DNA of 39,036 nucleotides from an uncultured Alphaproteobacteria bacterium (GCA_903897605.1 CAIUCH010000011.1:1-39036), one strand, 5' to 3'; positions 7,367-16,450 are shown, counted from the first letter of the stretch. Program-made: numbers and translations. Notes: generated from the letters alone by a model not told the origin.

Positions 7367-10150
7367 CTATCGAACGGGAACAAGCTCCATGGGCGAATTG
7401 GTACCCTTTACCCGGATCCAGGGCGGATTGCCGGCGATATCCGAATTGTTGAACCGGCTATGGATCGAAACACTTTCACCGGGAAAAACGGTTACGTAAT
7501 TATTGTCATAGGTAACCGGCAAGACCTCATTGCCATCCTTTCCGCCCGTAATCTCGGCCCGTACAAAGAAGGCGAGATGGCTCGAGGGATTGTGCAAGGA
7601 AACAACCGCTTCGCTTTTCTCCGAAGATCTGCGAAGCGTCCCTTTGACCTCCAGATTTACCTTGGTCATCGATTGCAGTGGCGTGAAATCGGACCACTGC
7701 TCCTGTTTTGCGTCGAACGCAGTGTCGTTGGAGCGGGGCCCGAAACGGTCCGGTTTGGTGGATTGCCAGTAAACATTGTCTGCGATTTTGGATCCGGTCG
7801 CGTCGAAAAGCTCGCAGCGGACGAAGTATACGGAAGTGATATCCTTCAACACGGGCAAAGTTAGGGCCTGGGCGACGCCCTGGGCAGCCACATTAACCGT
7901 GCCGCGCTGATCAAAGACGGATTTCCCGTCAAGATCGTAGACCCGCACCCGCACCTGAAGGCCTTGGCGGTCCTGCAGCGTTTGATTCACGACGCGAATA
8001 TTTCCGTGGCTCTTGTCCTTGGCATAATAATCGAACACGACCGAAAGCGGCTTCAGCCCCATCTTGGCGCCGAAATAAGCGCCGCCTGGCTTCAGGTAAT
8101 AGTCGAATAGATGGCTGAAGAACGAAGGCCAATGACTGTTCATCTCCCAATAAATCGTCATCTTATGGTCGGCCCAGCCATTCGCCGCGAAGTCTTCGAA
8201 TTGGGCGCGCGTATTCTCATAATGGGCAAGCTGCGCCTTTTCAGTGAATTCCTCGGCGCTGTGCGCGGGGCCATAGCGTTTCTCGATCACGCGTTGGATG
8301 TTCCGCAGGGTATTGTTGCCCTCGGCGGCGCCGGAATGAAAAAACCAAGTTTCATTGATAGGCCATAGCTTGTCCGGTGGAATGAATTTCTTCAGGCTTT
8401 CATAGGGAGGGACCTCTTCATTATCTCCCTGCTCCGCGGACGCGCCGCGGGTGGGCGGGTAGAGCCCGCTGAACCAATAGGATGGCGGTCGCCAGCTATA
8501 CGGCCCTTCCATGATGATGCCGCTCCACAACCTGTTGCCTTTGCTGTCCTTCGCAAATGAGGAAACCGTGTCCACGATCGCATTCTGCCAATGCAGGTCC
8601 TCCAGAATGCGATGATAGTCTTGAAGCACGGGAGCCGGGGGCAGGCCATCGCTGCCATTGGCCCAAACGAACGCGGCGGGATGGGCACGCAGCATGAGAA
8701 TCTGAGAGCGAAGACTTCTGCGCGCCACCGACTGATCCTCGGCGCTCCATTGGTCCCATTTTTCCCATTGATTGCAGCACATCCACCCATACATGACGGG
8801 AATTCCGGCTTCGTCGGCCAATTCCACGATGTGCTCGCTGGCGATCTTCGATTCCCAGCGCAGCATATTTAGCCCCATGTCCTTGACATACTGAAGGATC
8901 GCAGCTTCGCGCTTCGGTTCGTCGCGATAGAGCAGATCCGGTGCATACACTGCTCCGCGCACCAGAAAATCTTTTCCGTTGACCTGGAGATAAAAGTTGC
9001 CACCTTTGCCAAGTTCCGGGAACTGCTCATCCTTGTCGCGACGCTGGGTAACAACGCGAATGCCGAAGCGGATGGATTGCTGATCGGAAACTTGCCGATC
9101 GCCATCCTCCGAAAATTTGAGTTCCAATTTATAGAGATTTGGCTGGCCCATGGTGTAAGGCCACCAAAGGTCCGGATTGCTGATTGCAAGCTGCCGGAAT
9201 TGCTCCGGCGTAAACGTGACTTCGCGGCTTTCGCGCGGGTTCAGGGTGACCGGCTGCTGGAATTGAACCATTGGCTTGCCCGGCCGCGAGATTCGCCCAA
9301 GCAATTGTCCGCGTACCGGCTGCGCCGAACCGTTCTGGAGGGTTGCAAACACCGTGAGATTGGCTTGCGTCAATTTTGGAAGCGCAAGCGCTGTCGTGAC
9401 CGAAGGGTGGGATATTTGAACCGGACCGGCGACGTGGAGCGTAACCGGCTTGAAAATTCCGGCATTCCGGTCAGAGACAAAGGAGATAGGAATGCCATTT
9501 TTGCCGGGGGCCGACCGGTATCCGATGTATTTTCCATTGAGCGAATCAAACCAACTGTCCGCGAGTTCGACGCCATTGACGTCCTGGATGGCGCGCTCTG
9601 GCGTGACCTTGACTGCCAGCGTGTTGAGCTGTCCCGGTATTAATGCGTCGGTGACATTCAGCTGTGTCGCCGCGTACATGCCAACGACTTGCCGATTGTC
9701 CGCAAGCCGCTTCCCATTCAGCCAAATCTCCGCCCGGTAATTTATGCCCGGAAAATCCAGCCAATATGTCTTGCCCTGCGCTGGCGCCTTGAAGCTGGTT
9801 CGGTACCACCAATCCTGCTTGTACAGATCCGGCGGCACCGTTTTGACGAGATTCTCCCCGTAATAGAGATTGGGATAGACGCCGTCCTCCTGCAGGATTT
9901 CCAGCACGGTGGCCGGAACTTGGCGGATGGGGTACCAGCCTTTGGTGACATAGTTGGGCCGCGAAATACTTTCACCAGAATCTCCGACATGATTGGCCGA
10001 AGCGAGAGCCCAGTTGGCTTTCAGCGGAATGGTTTGCGGTGCCGCCGACGCGGCTGCGCAATCCCACAGCAAGAGGGCAAAGATCGTGGCCGCGAGCGCC
10101 CGATGGAAAGCTCGCTTTGCCGGGACGCTCAGTCGGAACGAAATAATCAT
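7367..10150 (-). CDS. Secreted GH2 exo-beta-D-glucosaminidase-like enzyme (CsxA type)
   Basis: A 927-residue protein with a Sec signal (about 1-37, ending ASA-A). A GH2 jelly roll (about 40-240), Ig-like domain and TIM barrel (about 385-690) are followed by C-terminal beta domains. The barrel lacks the usual GH2 NE acid/base and instead has WANGSDGLPP, with D501 in place of glutamate. This is the mark of the CsxA exo-beta-D-glucosaminidase subgroup. The nucleophile is probably E573 (ASAEQG); the D-to-E spacing of 72 residues equals that reported for CsxA (D469/E541). It would release GlcN from the non-reducing end of chitosan-like oligomers. The ATG is preceded by GGGGGAG. Endo-beta-mannosidase relatives share the fold, so the substrate is inferred. 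Confidence 0.85.
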   Translation of the reverse strand: MIISFRLSVPAKRAFHRALAATIFALLLWDCAAASAAPQTIPLKANWALASANHVGDSGESISRPNYVTKGWYPIRQVPATVLEILQEDGVYPNLYYGENLVKTVPPDLYKQDWWYRTSFKAPAQGKTYWLDFPGINYRAEIWLNGKRLADNRQVVGMYAATQLNVTDALIPGQLNTLAVKVTPERAIQDVNGVELADSWFDSLNGKYIGYRSAPGKNGIPISFVSDRNAGIFKPVTLHVAGPVQISHPSVTTALALPKLTQANLTVFATLQNGSAQPVRGQLLGRISRPGKPMVQFQQPVTLNPRESREVTFTPEQFRQLAISNPDLWWPYTMGQPNLYKLELKFSEDGDRQVSDQQSIRFGIRVVTQRRDKDEQFPELGKGGNFYLQVNGKDFLVRGAVYAPDLLYRDEPKREAAILQYVKDMGLNMLRWESKIASEHIVELADEAGIPVMYGWMCCNQWEKWDQWSAEDQSVARRSLRSQILMLRAHPAAFVWANGSDGLPPAPVLQDYHRILEDLHWQNAIVDTVSSFAKDSKGNRLWSGIIMEGPYSWRPPSYWFSGLYPPTRGASAEQGDNEEVPPYESLKKFIPPDKLWPINETWFFHSGAAEGNNTLRNIQRVIEKRYGPAHSAEEFTEKAQLAHYENTRAQFEDFAANGWADHKMTIYWEMNSHWPSFFSHLFDYYLKPGGAYFGAKMGLKPLSVVFDYYAKDKSHGNIRVVNQTLQDRQGLQVRVRVYDLDGKSVFDQRGTVNVAAQGVAQALTLPVLKDITSVYFVRCELFDATGSKIADNVYWQSTKPDRFGPRSNDTAFDAKQEQWSDFTPLQSMTKVNLEVKGTLRRSSEKSEAVVSLHNPSSHLAFFVRAEITGGKDGNEVLPVTYDNNYVTVFPGESVSIHSRFNNSDIAGNPPWIRVKGTNSPMELVPVR

Positions 10151-10538
10151 GGCTCCCCCACCCCCACACAGTCACACGTCAGCTTGACGGGCGCTTTGCC
10201 ACTTCGCAACGCGGTGGGCGTTCCCGTGAATTGTCGATTTGACCTAGATCGAACAAGGCATCGTCATTGCGGTTTGGCCCAGCAGATTTTACGTGCCCGT
10301 GCGGCAGCAAGGCTATTGCGTCGCGATTGCCTGATCCAGGGTTGGCGGGGACGGGTTAGTGGCTTGTCGGACGGCATCAAGTTTATGAAGGAAAATCAGT
10401 GACTTAAGGAATGATCGGCCCCGGCGGACCTTTTGGCTTTGGGCCGGGTTTGCCAGAACCGCGTGTCCGGGGTTCATCTGTATGGCATCGATATCGGGTC
10501 TTCTGCGATCCGCACACGACACCCAAGGGGAGGGGTTC
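10151..10538. promoter_or_regulatory. Divergent regulatory region with FNR/FixK-like box and a palindrome
   Basis: These 388 bases separate the glucosaminidase (minus) from the aquaglyceroporin (plus). TTGACCTAGATCGA at 10239-10252 resembles the alphaproteobacterial FNR/FixK consensus TTGAT-N4-ATCAA, matching 8 of 10 half-site bases. CGTCA-GCT-TGACG at 10177-10189 is a perfect inverted repeat close to the glucosaminidase start. A 13 bp string, GTCCGGGGTTCAT, at 10465-10477 also occurs at 3570-3582 upstream of the first GH2. No coding sequence is seen. Confidence 0.35.
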
Positions 10539-11381
10539 ATGCCAATTTCGAAAGCCACCGTCGGAGAATTGATCTCCGAATGCCTGGCTGTGTTCATCAT
10601 CATCACACTCGGCTGCTCGGTCGCCGGGATGTACGTCCTTTACGATCCCAGCCCGTATGCAAACGCCTATTGGGGCGTGTGCATCGCCTGGGGCATGGCG
10701 GTTACGATCGCGATCTATGTGACGGGTGCGGTGTCGGGCACGCATGCGAACCCGGCTGTCACGCTGGCGCTGGCGATCTATCGCGGATTCCCGATGCGCA
10801 AGGTGCTGCCCTATTCCGCCGCCCAGATCCTGGGCGGCTTTTTGGGCGCGGCGGTGGTCTATGTTTTATTCTCGCCGGTCATCGACCAATATAATGTGCT
10901 TCATCATCTGTCGCGCGCGGCCGATGGCGGCGCGGCAGGCGTGTTCTTCACCCATCCGGGTCTCGCCATCACGCCGATCCATGCTTTTTTTGACGAGATC
11001 ATCCTCACCGGCTTGCTAGTGCTGGGCATTTTCGCCGTCACCGAGGAATTCAACACCATGGCGCCCACCGCCAATTCCGGCGCGCTCATCATCGGCCTGC
11101 TGGTCGCCACCATCGGCGCCTCGGCCGGCTATTTGGAATCCTGGGCGATCAATCCGGCGCGCGATTTCGGTCCGCGCCTGTTTGCCTATTTCGCCGGATG
11201 GGGCGCCGCGGCACTGCCATCACCCGGCAATTATTGGTGGGTGCCGATCGCGGGGCCGCTGATCGGCGGCATTGTGGGCGGCGGGCTCTATCAATGCCTG
11301 ATCCGCCCGTTCCTGCCGGCGCATATCGCCCATAGGTCCAGGGACGTCGCCGCCGTTCTTGAAGAACCGGCGCGCAAATAA
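10539..11381 (+). CDS. MIP-family channel, GlpF-like aquaglyceroporin
   Basis: A 280-residue inner-membrane channel with about six membrane helices and two re-entrant NPA boxes: N71-P72-A73 (THANPAV) and N205-P206-A207 in NPARDFGPR. The Asp after the second box is typical of glycerol facilitators rather than strict water channels, so glycerol or another small polyol is a likely solute. The start is the ATG at 10539 with an AGGGGAGG ribosome site; an in-frame ATG 57 bases upstream has none. No glycerol kinase lies next to it. A symmetric terminator hairpin lies downstream, shared with the convergent aminotransferase gene. Confidence 0.88.
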   Translation: MPISKATVGELISECLAVFIIITLGCSVAGMYVLYDPSPYANAYWGVCIAWGMAVTIAIYVTGAVSGTHANPAVTLALAIYRGFPMRKVLPYSAAQILGGFLGAAVVYVLFSPVIDQYNVLHHLSRAADGGAAGVFFTHPGLAITPIHAFFDEIILTGLLVLGIFAVTEEFNTMAPTANSGALIIGLLVATIGASAGYLESWAINPARDFGPRLFAYFAGWGAAALPSPGNYWWVPIAGPLIGGIVGGGLYQCLIRPFLPAHIAHRSRDVAAVLEEPARK

Positions 11382-11409
11382 GGGCGCGAAGTGCCGCATG
11401 CAAAAGAAA

Positions 11410-11433
11410 GGCCCGGATCGGATGATCCGGGCC
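11410..11433. terminator. Hairpin terminator between convergent genes
   Basis: GGCCCGGATC and GATCCGGGCC form a perfect 10 bp stem around a 4-base loop (GGAT). It lies 28 bases after the channel gene and 32 bases before the 3' end of the aminotransferase gene on the other strand. There is no long T run on either side, so termination may be only partly intrinsic. Confidence 0.7.
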
Positions 11434-11465
11434 TATCCATTTCAGGCGAATAATCGCGCTAAGGC

Positions 11466-12893
11466 CTAGGCGAGGTTCTTCATCGCCGCCGCCATGCTGT
11501 CCAACGCCGCCGTAAGCGTCTTGCGCGAGGTCGCGATATTCATGCGCATGTGATTGTTGCCGCCCGAGCCATAAGTGTAGCCGGCATTGAGCTGCACATA
11601 CGCATTCTTGGCCAGCCAGTGCGCGACCATGTCATCGGCGATCACCTTGCCGGGCTTGCCGGTGAGGAAGTTGATTGGCTGCGGCTTCTTGTTCTCCGCA
11701 TCCGCCAACTTCTGGGCGCCGATCTTGTCGGCCAGCCCGCTCACGTCCAGCCAGGCCAGATAGGTGCCTTGCGGCTTGTTGCCGACCTTGATCAGCGGCA
11801 GCTTCGCGTTGATATAATCGTTGGCGAATTTCTGGTTGCCGTCGATGTAATCGACACACTGGTTCAGCCAGTCCTCGCCGCCGGCATAGGCCGCCTGGGA
11901 CGAGACGATGCCAAGGGTCGAGACTTCCGAGCGGTTCCAGAACTGCACTTCCTTGAACACCGCCGGATCGGTGGCGAAGTACCAGGCGCATTTCAAACCG
12001 GCCAGGGAAAAGCTCTTGCTCGCCGCTTTGAAGGTGATGGAATTGTCGACCATCTTCTTGTCGTCCAGGGTCGAGAAGGGCGTGTATTTCTGGCCCTTGC
12101 CGACAAAGTCGCAATGGATTTCGTCCGACAGCACCTTGACATTATGCTTGAGGCAGATCTCGCCATAGCGGTGCAATTCGTCCTTGGTCCACACCCGGCC
12201 CACCGGATTGTGCGGATTGCACAGGATGGTGGTCTTGGTCATGGGGTCCGAGGCGCGTTTCTCGAAATCGTCCCAGTCGATTTCATATTGGCCATTGACG
12301 AACTTCATCACACTTTCGTTGGCCAACAGCTTGGAACCATAAAGGTCGAAATAGAAGGCATTGTAGATCGGCGTGACCATCAGCACCTTGCTGCCCGGCG
12401 GCGCGAAGGCGCGGAGCGCCGGCATGATGCCGGAATGCACGCCCGTGGAGATGCCAATATTCTTGGCCGTGATGGCGGTGATGCCGTAACGCTTGTGATT
12501 CCAGTCGATGATGCCCTTGACGAAGGGGCTGCTGCCGCCATTGCCCAAGAGCAGGTCGATGTCCAGCATCTCGTAACCCCAATTGTGGTGCGAGATACGC
12601 TTTTGCAGCGCTTCGGTGACGGCGGGCACGCATTCAAAATCCATGTCGGCGATGCCCATGCCCGCGACGATCTTGGGCATATGCTCGTCGCGAATGGCCA
12701 TGTCCCATTTCACGCAATCGGTACCGATGCGATTATAAGGGGTGTCGAAATCGTATTTTCCGCCCATCGGGGCGGCTGTGGATGCGGTCGCTCCCATGCT
12801 GGCCAGCAGGGGGCCCAGTGCCAGGACGCTGGCGCTTTTCCCCGCGCCCGTCAGGAATGACCTGCGGTCCGTTCCGTTCTTCAGAATCTCCAA
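11466..12893 (-). CDS. Tat-exported MalY/PatB-like PLP aminotransferase (C-S lyase-like)
   Basis: A 475-residue fold-type I PLP enzyme. The N-terminus has a twin-arginine signal (DRRSFLTG, residues 9-16) and a hydrophobic stretch ending near ASTAA (37-41), so a periplasmic location is predicted. The mature part shows the PLP set: N226 in CNPHNPVGR, D257 in SDEIHCDF and the Schiff-base lysine K293 in AASKSFSLAG. The SDEIH(C/A)D and KSFNLAG-like motifs match the MalY/PatB group, which includes cystathionine beta-lyases and class I aminotransferases. Most family members are cytosolic, so export is the odd point. It is monocistronic and convergent with the channel gene. The true substrate is unknown. 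Confidence 0.85.
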   Translation of the reverse strand: MEILKNGTDRRSFLTGAGKSASVLALGPLLASMGATASTAAPMGGKYDFDTPYNRIGTDCVKWDMAIRDEHMPKIVAGMGIADMDFECVPAVTEALQKRISHHNWGYEMLDIDLLLGNGGSSPFVKGIIDWNHKRYGITAITAKNIGISTGVHSGIMPALRAFAPPGSKVLMVTPIYNAFYFDLYGSKLLANESVMKFVNGQYEIDWDDFEKRASDPMTKTTILCNPHNPVGRVWTKDELHRYGEICLKHNVKVLSDEIHCDFVGKGQKYTPFSTLDDKKMVDNSITFKAASKSFSLAGLKCAWYFATDPAVFKEVQFWNRSEVSTLGIVSSQAAYAGGEDWLNQCVDYIDGNQKFANDYINAKLPLIKVGNKPQGTYLAWLDVSGLADKIGAQKLADAENKKPQPINFLTGKPGKVIADDMVAHWLAKNAYVQLNAGYTYGSGGNNHMRMNIATSRKTLTAALDSMAAAMKNLA

Positions 12894-13149
12894 ACTATCC
12901 TCCCGTTTTTCTTGGTTTTCGGGGGCTTGCCGTCAAGGGCCGTCCCCCGGCTTGATTGCGAACCCGGCGACGATACGCGGCTTTGGGAAGGCGGGAAAGT
13001 CTCTGCGACACCAGGCCTCGGCTTGCGTCGAAGTCCGGCGTCCCAACGCTGAAACCGTGTTTTTCCGGGGCGGGCCGCGGAACGAGGAACTAGCATTGGG
13101 GGCACGGTTCGGCAGATACTGACGCGGCTTTTGCAGGGGGAGCAGCCAT

Positions 13150-15141
13150 ATGATCCTTAGATTGCTAGGAACAGGCGTGGTTCTGGTCTCGCTCCTTGTG
13201 ACCTCGGCCGAGGCGCGGGTGGTCAGGCTCCGGATCGATCACCGCGAAGCGGTCCTGAACGGCAAGTCTTTTGGATCCGCCGGGGCGTACGAAAAGTTGG
13301 TCGGCAAGGCCGAGTTCGCGCTCAATCCCGCGCTGGCGATCAACAAGAATATCGTCGATCTGGACAAGGCGCCGCGCAATGCGCGGGGCGAGGTGGAATT
13401 CACCGCCGACTTCTACATGTTCAAACCTGTCGACGCGGCCAAGGGCAATGGCCGCCTGTTCGAGGAGATCGGCAATCGCGGCACCAAGGCCATGCTGGGT
13501 TATTTCCAGAAGGCCAAACCCAGCCGCGATCCCCAGACGGCGGAGGAAATCGGCGACGGCGCTTTGATGAATCAGGGCTACACTTTGCTGTGGTTGGGCT
13601 GGCAGTGGGACGTGCCGCAGGGCCTGATGCGCATGGACATGCCGATCGCCACTGATCATGGCAAGAAGATCACCGGCCTGGTTCGAGGCAATTTCATTCC
13701 CAACGACCATTCGCCGACCCAGCCGCTGGCGGATCGCAATCATCTTGCCTATGCGGTCGACGATCCCAATAGCGCCGACAATGTCATGACGGTGCGCGAC
13801 CGGTCGGCCGATAAGCCGCAGACCATTCCCCGCGCCAAATGGCATTTCGTGGGTGATTCCAGTGTTGCGCTCGATGGCGGTTTTGAACTCGGCCGCATCT
13901 ATGATGTGGTCTACCGCTCCCGCGATCCGCGCGTCACCGGCACCGGACTGGCGGGAACCCGCGATCTGGTCAGCTTCCTGAAGCATGATTCGACCGACGC
14001 CAATCCCATGCACGGGATCAAATACGCCTATGGCTGGGGCATCTCGCAAAGTGGCCGCTATCTGCGGCATTTTCTCTATGAAGGGTTCAACGAAGACGAG
14101 CAAGGCGGGAAAGTCTTCGATGGCGTGTTCGACGAAGTCGGCGGCGCCGGACGGGGCTCATTCAATCATCGTTTCGCGCAAGCTTCGCGCGATGCCGAGG
14201 AATTCTTCAACGTCTTTTATCCCGCCGACATGTTCCCCTTTACCGACGGGGTGGAGACCGATCCAGAGACCGGCAAGACCGGATCCTTGATGGGTCCGGC
14301 GGAAGCGCGCCATGTTCGACCGAAAATCTTTCACGTCTTCAGCAATTCGGAATATTTCAATCGCGCCGGATCGTTGATTCACACCGACGTGAACGGCACG
14401 CGCGATATCGAGCCGCCGGCCGATTCGCGGATCTATTTCGTTTCGTCTGGGCCGCACGCGTTTGGCCCAATGCCGCCGGTGAAGGCCGAAGGTGCGGCGG
14501 CGCTGAACAATCCGGTCCAGCGCAATCCGATCATCCGGGCGTTGCTGAAGGATCTTGATCAATGGGTGGTTGACGGCACCCCGCCACCGCCCAATCGCAT
14601 CCCACATATCGCCGACGGTACGCTGGTGCCCACGGAGAAGGCGGGCTGGCCGACCGTTCCGGGGGTGCATTTCCCGGTGCCGTATCTGAAAACCTACCGT
14701 CTCGATTTCGGGCCACAATGGAGCAAGGGCATCGTCAGCGAGCCGCCAAAGGTCGGCAAGATCTATGTCGGCCTGGTGCCGGCCGTCGATCAGAATGGCA
14801 ACAGCCGCGCCGGAATCCGGCTGCCCGTCATCGAAGTGCCGATCGGAACCTATGGCGGCTGGAATTTCCGCGATCCCGCGATCGGTTCGCCCGATCAGCT
14901 GTTCGGCGAGATGGGCTCGTTTCATCCCTTCGCCCGCACCAAGGCCGAGCGTGTCGCCAGCGGTGATTCACGGCTCTCGATTGAGGAACGTTATGCCAGC
15001 CGCCAAGACTATCTGGCCAAGGCGGATGTCGTGGCGAAACAGATGGTGCAGGAACGGTTCCTGCTGCCCGAGGATGAGCAGGAACCTGTCCAGCAGGCCG
15101 CTGCGCTTTATGATTGGGCCATTCAGCCAAATCGGAAATAA
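13150..15141 (+). CDS. Secreted alpha/beta-hydrolase-domain protein (PF20091-like)
   Basis: A 663-residue protein with a short Sec signal (about 1-22, SAEA/R). It resembles the large alpha/beta hydrolase domain family seen in many soil proteobacteria. The nucleophile elbow is WGISQSGRYLR (serines 299 and 301; S299 fits the small-x-Ser-x-small pattern). A probable catalytic His lies in SSGPHAFGP. The reaction is not established; ester or lactone hydrolysis is a guess from fold. The start at 13150 has GGGGGAG a few bases upstream. It is divergent from the aminotransferase gene, with 256 bases between them for promoters, and convergent with a small gene at 15205. Confidence 0.8.
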   Translation: MILRLLGTGVVLVSLLVTSAEARVVRLRIDHREAVLNGKSFGSAGAYEKLVGKAEFALNPALAINKNIVDLDKAPRNARGEVEFTADFYMFKPVDAAKGNGRLFEEIGNRGTKAMLGYFQKAKPSRDPQTAEEIGDGALMNQGYTLLWLGWQWDVPQGLMRMDMPIATDHGKKITGLVRGNFIPNDHSPTQPLADRNHLAYAVDDPNSADNVMTVRDRSADKPQTIPRAKWHFVGDSSVALDGGFELGRIYDVVYRSRDPRVTGTGLAGTRDLVSFLKHDSTDANPMHGIKYAYGWGISQSGRYLRHFLYEGFNEDEQGGKVFDGVFDEVGGAGRGSFNHRFAQASRDAEEFFNVFYPADMFPFTDGVETDPETGKTGSLMGPAEARHVRPKIFHVFSNSEYFNRAGSLIHTDVNGTRDIEPPADSRIYFVSSGPHAFGPMPPVKAEGAAALNNPVQRNPIIRALLKDLDQWVVDGTPPPPNRIPHIADGTLVPTEKAGWPTVPGVHFPVPYLKTYRLDFGPQWSKGIVSEPPKVGKIYVGLVPAVDQNGNSRAGIRLPVIEVPIGTYGGWNFRDPAIGSPDQLFGEMGSFHPFARTKAERVASGDSRLSIEERYASRQDYLAKADVVAKQMVQERFLLPEDEQEPVQQAAALYDWAIQPNRK

Positions 15142-15204
15142 CGCGGGGCTGCGCCCGGCATTGGTCAGGATTGCAGAGCACTCCGCTTCGGGAATGTCGA
15201 ATAG

Positions 15205-15408
15205 CTAGCGGACGCGATCCATGTCGATGGCGTTCTTTGCCACCCAGACCGCGCGATCGCGGCTGTTGCAGGTTGCCGAAACCCAGACTTCGGAGGCGCG
15301 GCCGTCATGTTCGACCAGGCCGCCATCACGGCTGATGCGCGCGACAAATCGCGGGCCTTCCTGGGTGATTGCGATCTGATACTCCAGGTATGTCTGTTGA
15401 TCATCCAC
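15205..15408 (-). CDS. Small conserved-type hypothetical protein (67 aa)
   Basis: A 67-residue acidic soluble protein without signal or membrane segment. The pattern YLEYQIAITQEG...VSATCNSRDRAVWVAKNAIDM resembles small proteins I have seen in Rhizobiales genomes, but no function is known to me. It is the last of three short minus-strand frames (15205-15968) downstream of no larger gene. GGGAG lies about 13 bases before the ATG, a rather long spacing. Confidence 0.5.
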   Translation of the reverse strand: MDDQQTYLEYQIAITQEGPRFVARISRDGGLVEHDGRASEVWVSATCNSRDRAVWVAKNAIDMDRVR

Positions 15409-15515
15409 CCCGTTGGTACTCCCATTATTGCGGACCCGGAGGGCCCGAACCGGCCATGCCGCCGCAATTGCGCCGGGTGGTAACAGCTATCCGGACAATT
15501 AGCGAATGACGCGCC

Positions 15516-15731
15516 TCATTTGGTCTCGACAAGGCGAAAGAGATTGGGCGCCGTCAACATGGTGGTTTCGTCAGCCCGCTGCTCGTCATAGCCCTTGCTC
15601 AGTCCATAACGCGAATCAAATTTAAGCGTGACGTCTCCGCCCTCGCAGCGAATGACCGCGGCCAACAGCCATTGACGCCGGCCCGGCACCCAGGCCGACC
15701 AGTTCTGGCCGATCTTGACTTCGGCTGGCAT
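15516..15731 (-). CDS. Small conserved-type hypothetical protein (71 aa)
   Basis: A 71-residue protein beginning MPAEVKIGQNW and ending LFRLVETK. The start at 15731 is preceded by GGAGAGCGAC, a good ribosome site. An upstream ATG at 15785 (adding 18 codons) directly abuts the stop of the next gene and is the alternative. The sequence looks like a small beta-rich soluble protein. Similar short proteins of unknown role occur in Rhizobiales; no function is assigned. Confidence 0.55.
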   Translation of the reverse strand: MPAEVKIGQNWSAWVPGRRQWLLAAVIRCEGGDVTLKFDSRYGLSKGYDEQRADETTMLTAPNLFRLVETK

Positions 15732-15785
15732 GTCGCTCTCCGTCTTGGCCAAATGCAGGGTTCCGCAAACCCGGTGCCGGATCAT

Positions 15786-15968
15786 CTATTCGGAGGCCTT
15801 GGCAAAGCCTTCGTTCCAACGCGTTCGCTCGATTCCGGATTTGTAGGGATTCAAGGCCGATACTTTGGTTGGTGCGGTGCCCGACTTCGGCAGCGACCGT
15901 GCCGCCTTCCAGCCTTCAGCGAATATGCGGCTGTAACGGAAGGCCGCTTCGTCGGTGGCGTGTGTCAT
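15786..15968 (-). CDS. Small RMF/CrpP-like protein (60 aa)
   Basis: The 60 residues read as a helical N-terminus (EGWKAARS) followed by NPYKSGIERTRWNEGFAKA. An N/CPY...xRxxWNEGF pattern is typical of the ribosome-modulation-factor-like small proteins of proteobacteria. RMF itself promotes ribosome hibernation; whether this relative does so is not known. Its stop codon (15786-15788) is adjacent to the upstream ATG of the 71-aa gene, suggesting one transcript. The ribosome site is weak. Confidence 0.5.
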   Translation of the reverse strand: MTHATDEAAFRYSRIFAEGWKAARSLPKSGTAPTKVSALNPYKSGIERTRWNEGFAKASE

Positions 15969-16450
15969 GGACGTCCGACCCCGATTGGATAATTGTCATG
16001 GAAGACGATGCAGACGGATCAATTCATCGCTCCGCGAAATATGGTGCGGAAAGCCCAAATAACAAGGCTTTTGCGAGCGGTTATCGAAGATAATCATTTG
16101 ATGACGATAATAAAGCCGGCTTTCCGGCGCAGTTGGTCGAAGATTCCCGCCGGTGTGGTGCATGGTTCGAGCGCGTGCGGCTATTGCCGCGCGCCGCGCA
16201 ATGCTTAACGCCTATCGGCGCGAATAGGTTCGCAAACCGGCCATCATTGTATCGGGAACCAAAAGGGCCTATACGGGTGCGCGGCTGGTGTCCCTGTCGG
16301 ACGAAGCTCTTCCGTCTTCTGATACGCCCTCGGCGCGCTGGATAGACCGAAAATTTCTTTTAGACTCGATATTAATTTTCGCGGCGACGTGCGGCTTGTC
16401 TGCCCCATTGGCGTCGCCGGATTTCCAAGGAGGAAGTCATCGAGAATTCA
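15969..16450. other. 482-base gap without a confident gene
   Basis: Several short open frames (60-75 codons) cross this stretch in different phases, but none shows a recognisable motif. It separates minus-strand small genes from plus-strand small genes, so promoters are expected in both directions. An AAGGAGGA sequence at 16427-16434 is the strongest ribosome-site match and belongs to the next small gene or to a start upstream of its ATG. Confidence 0.4.
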
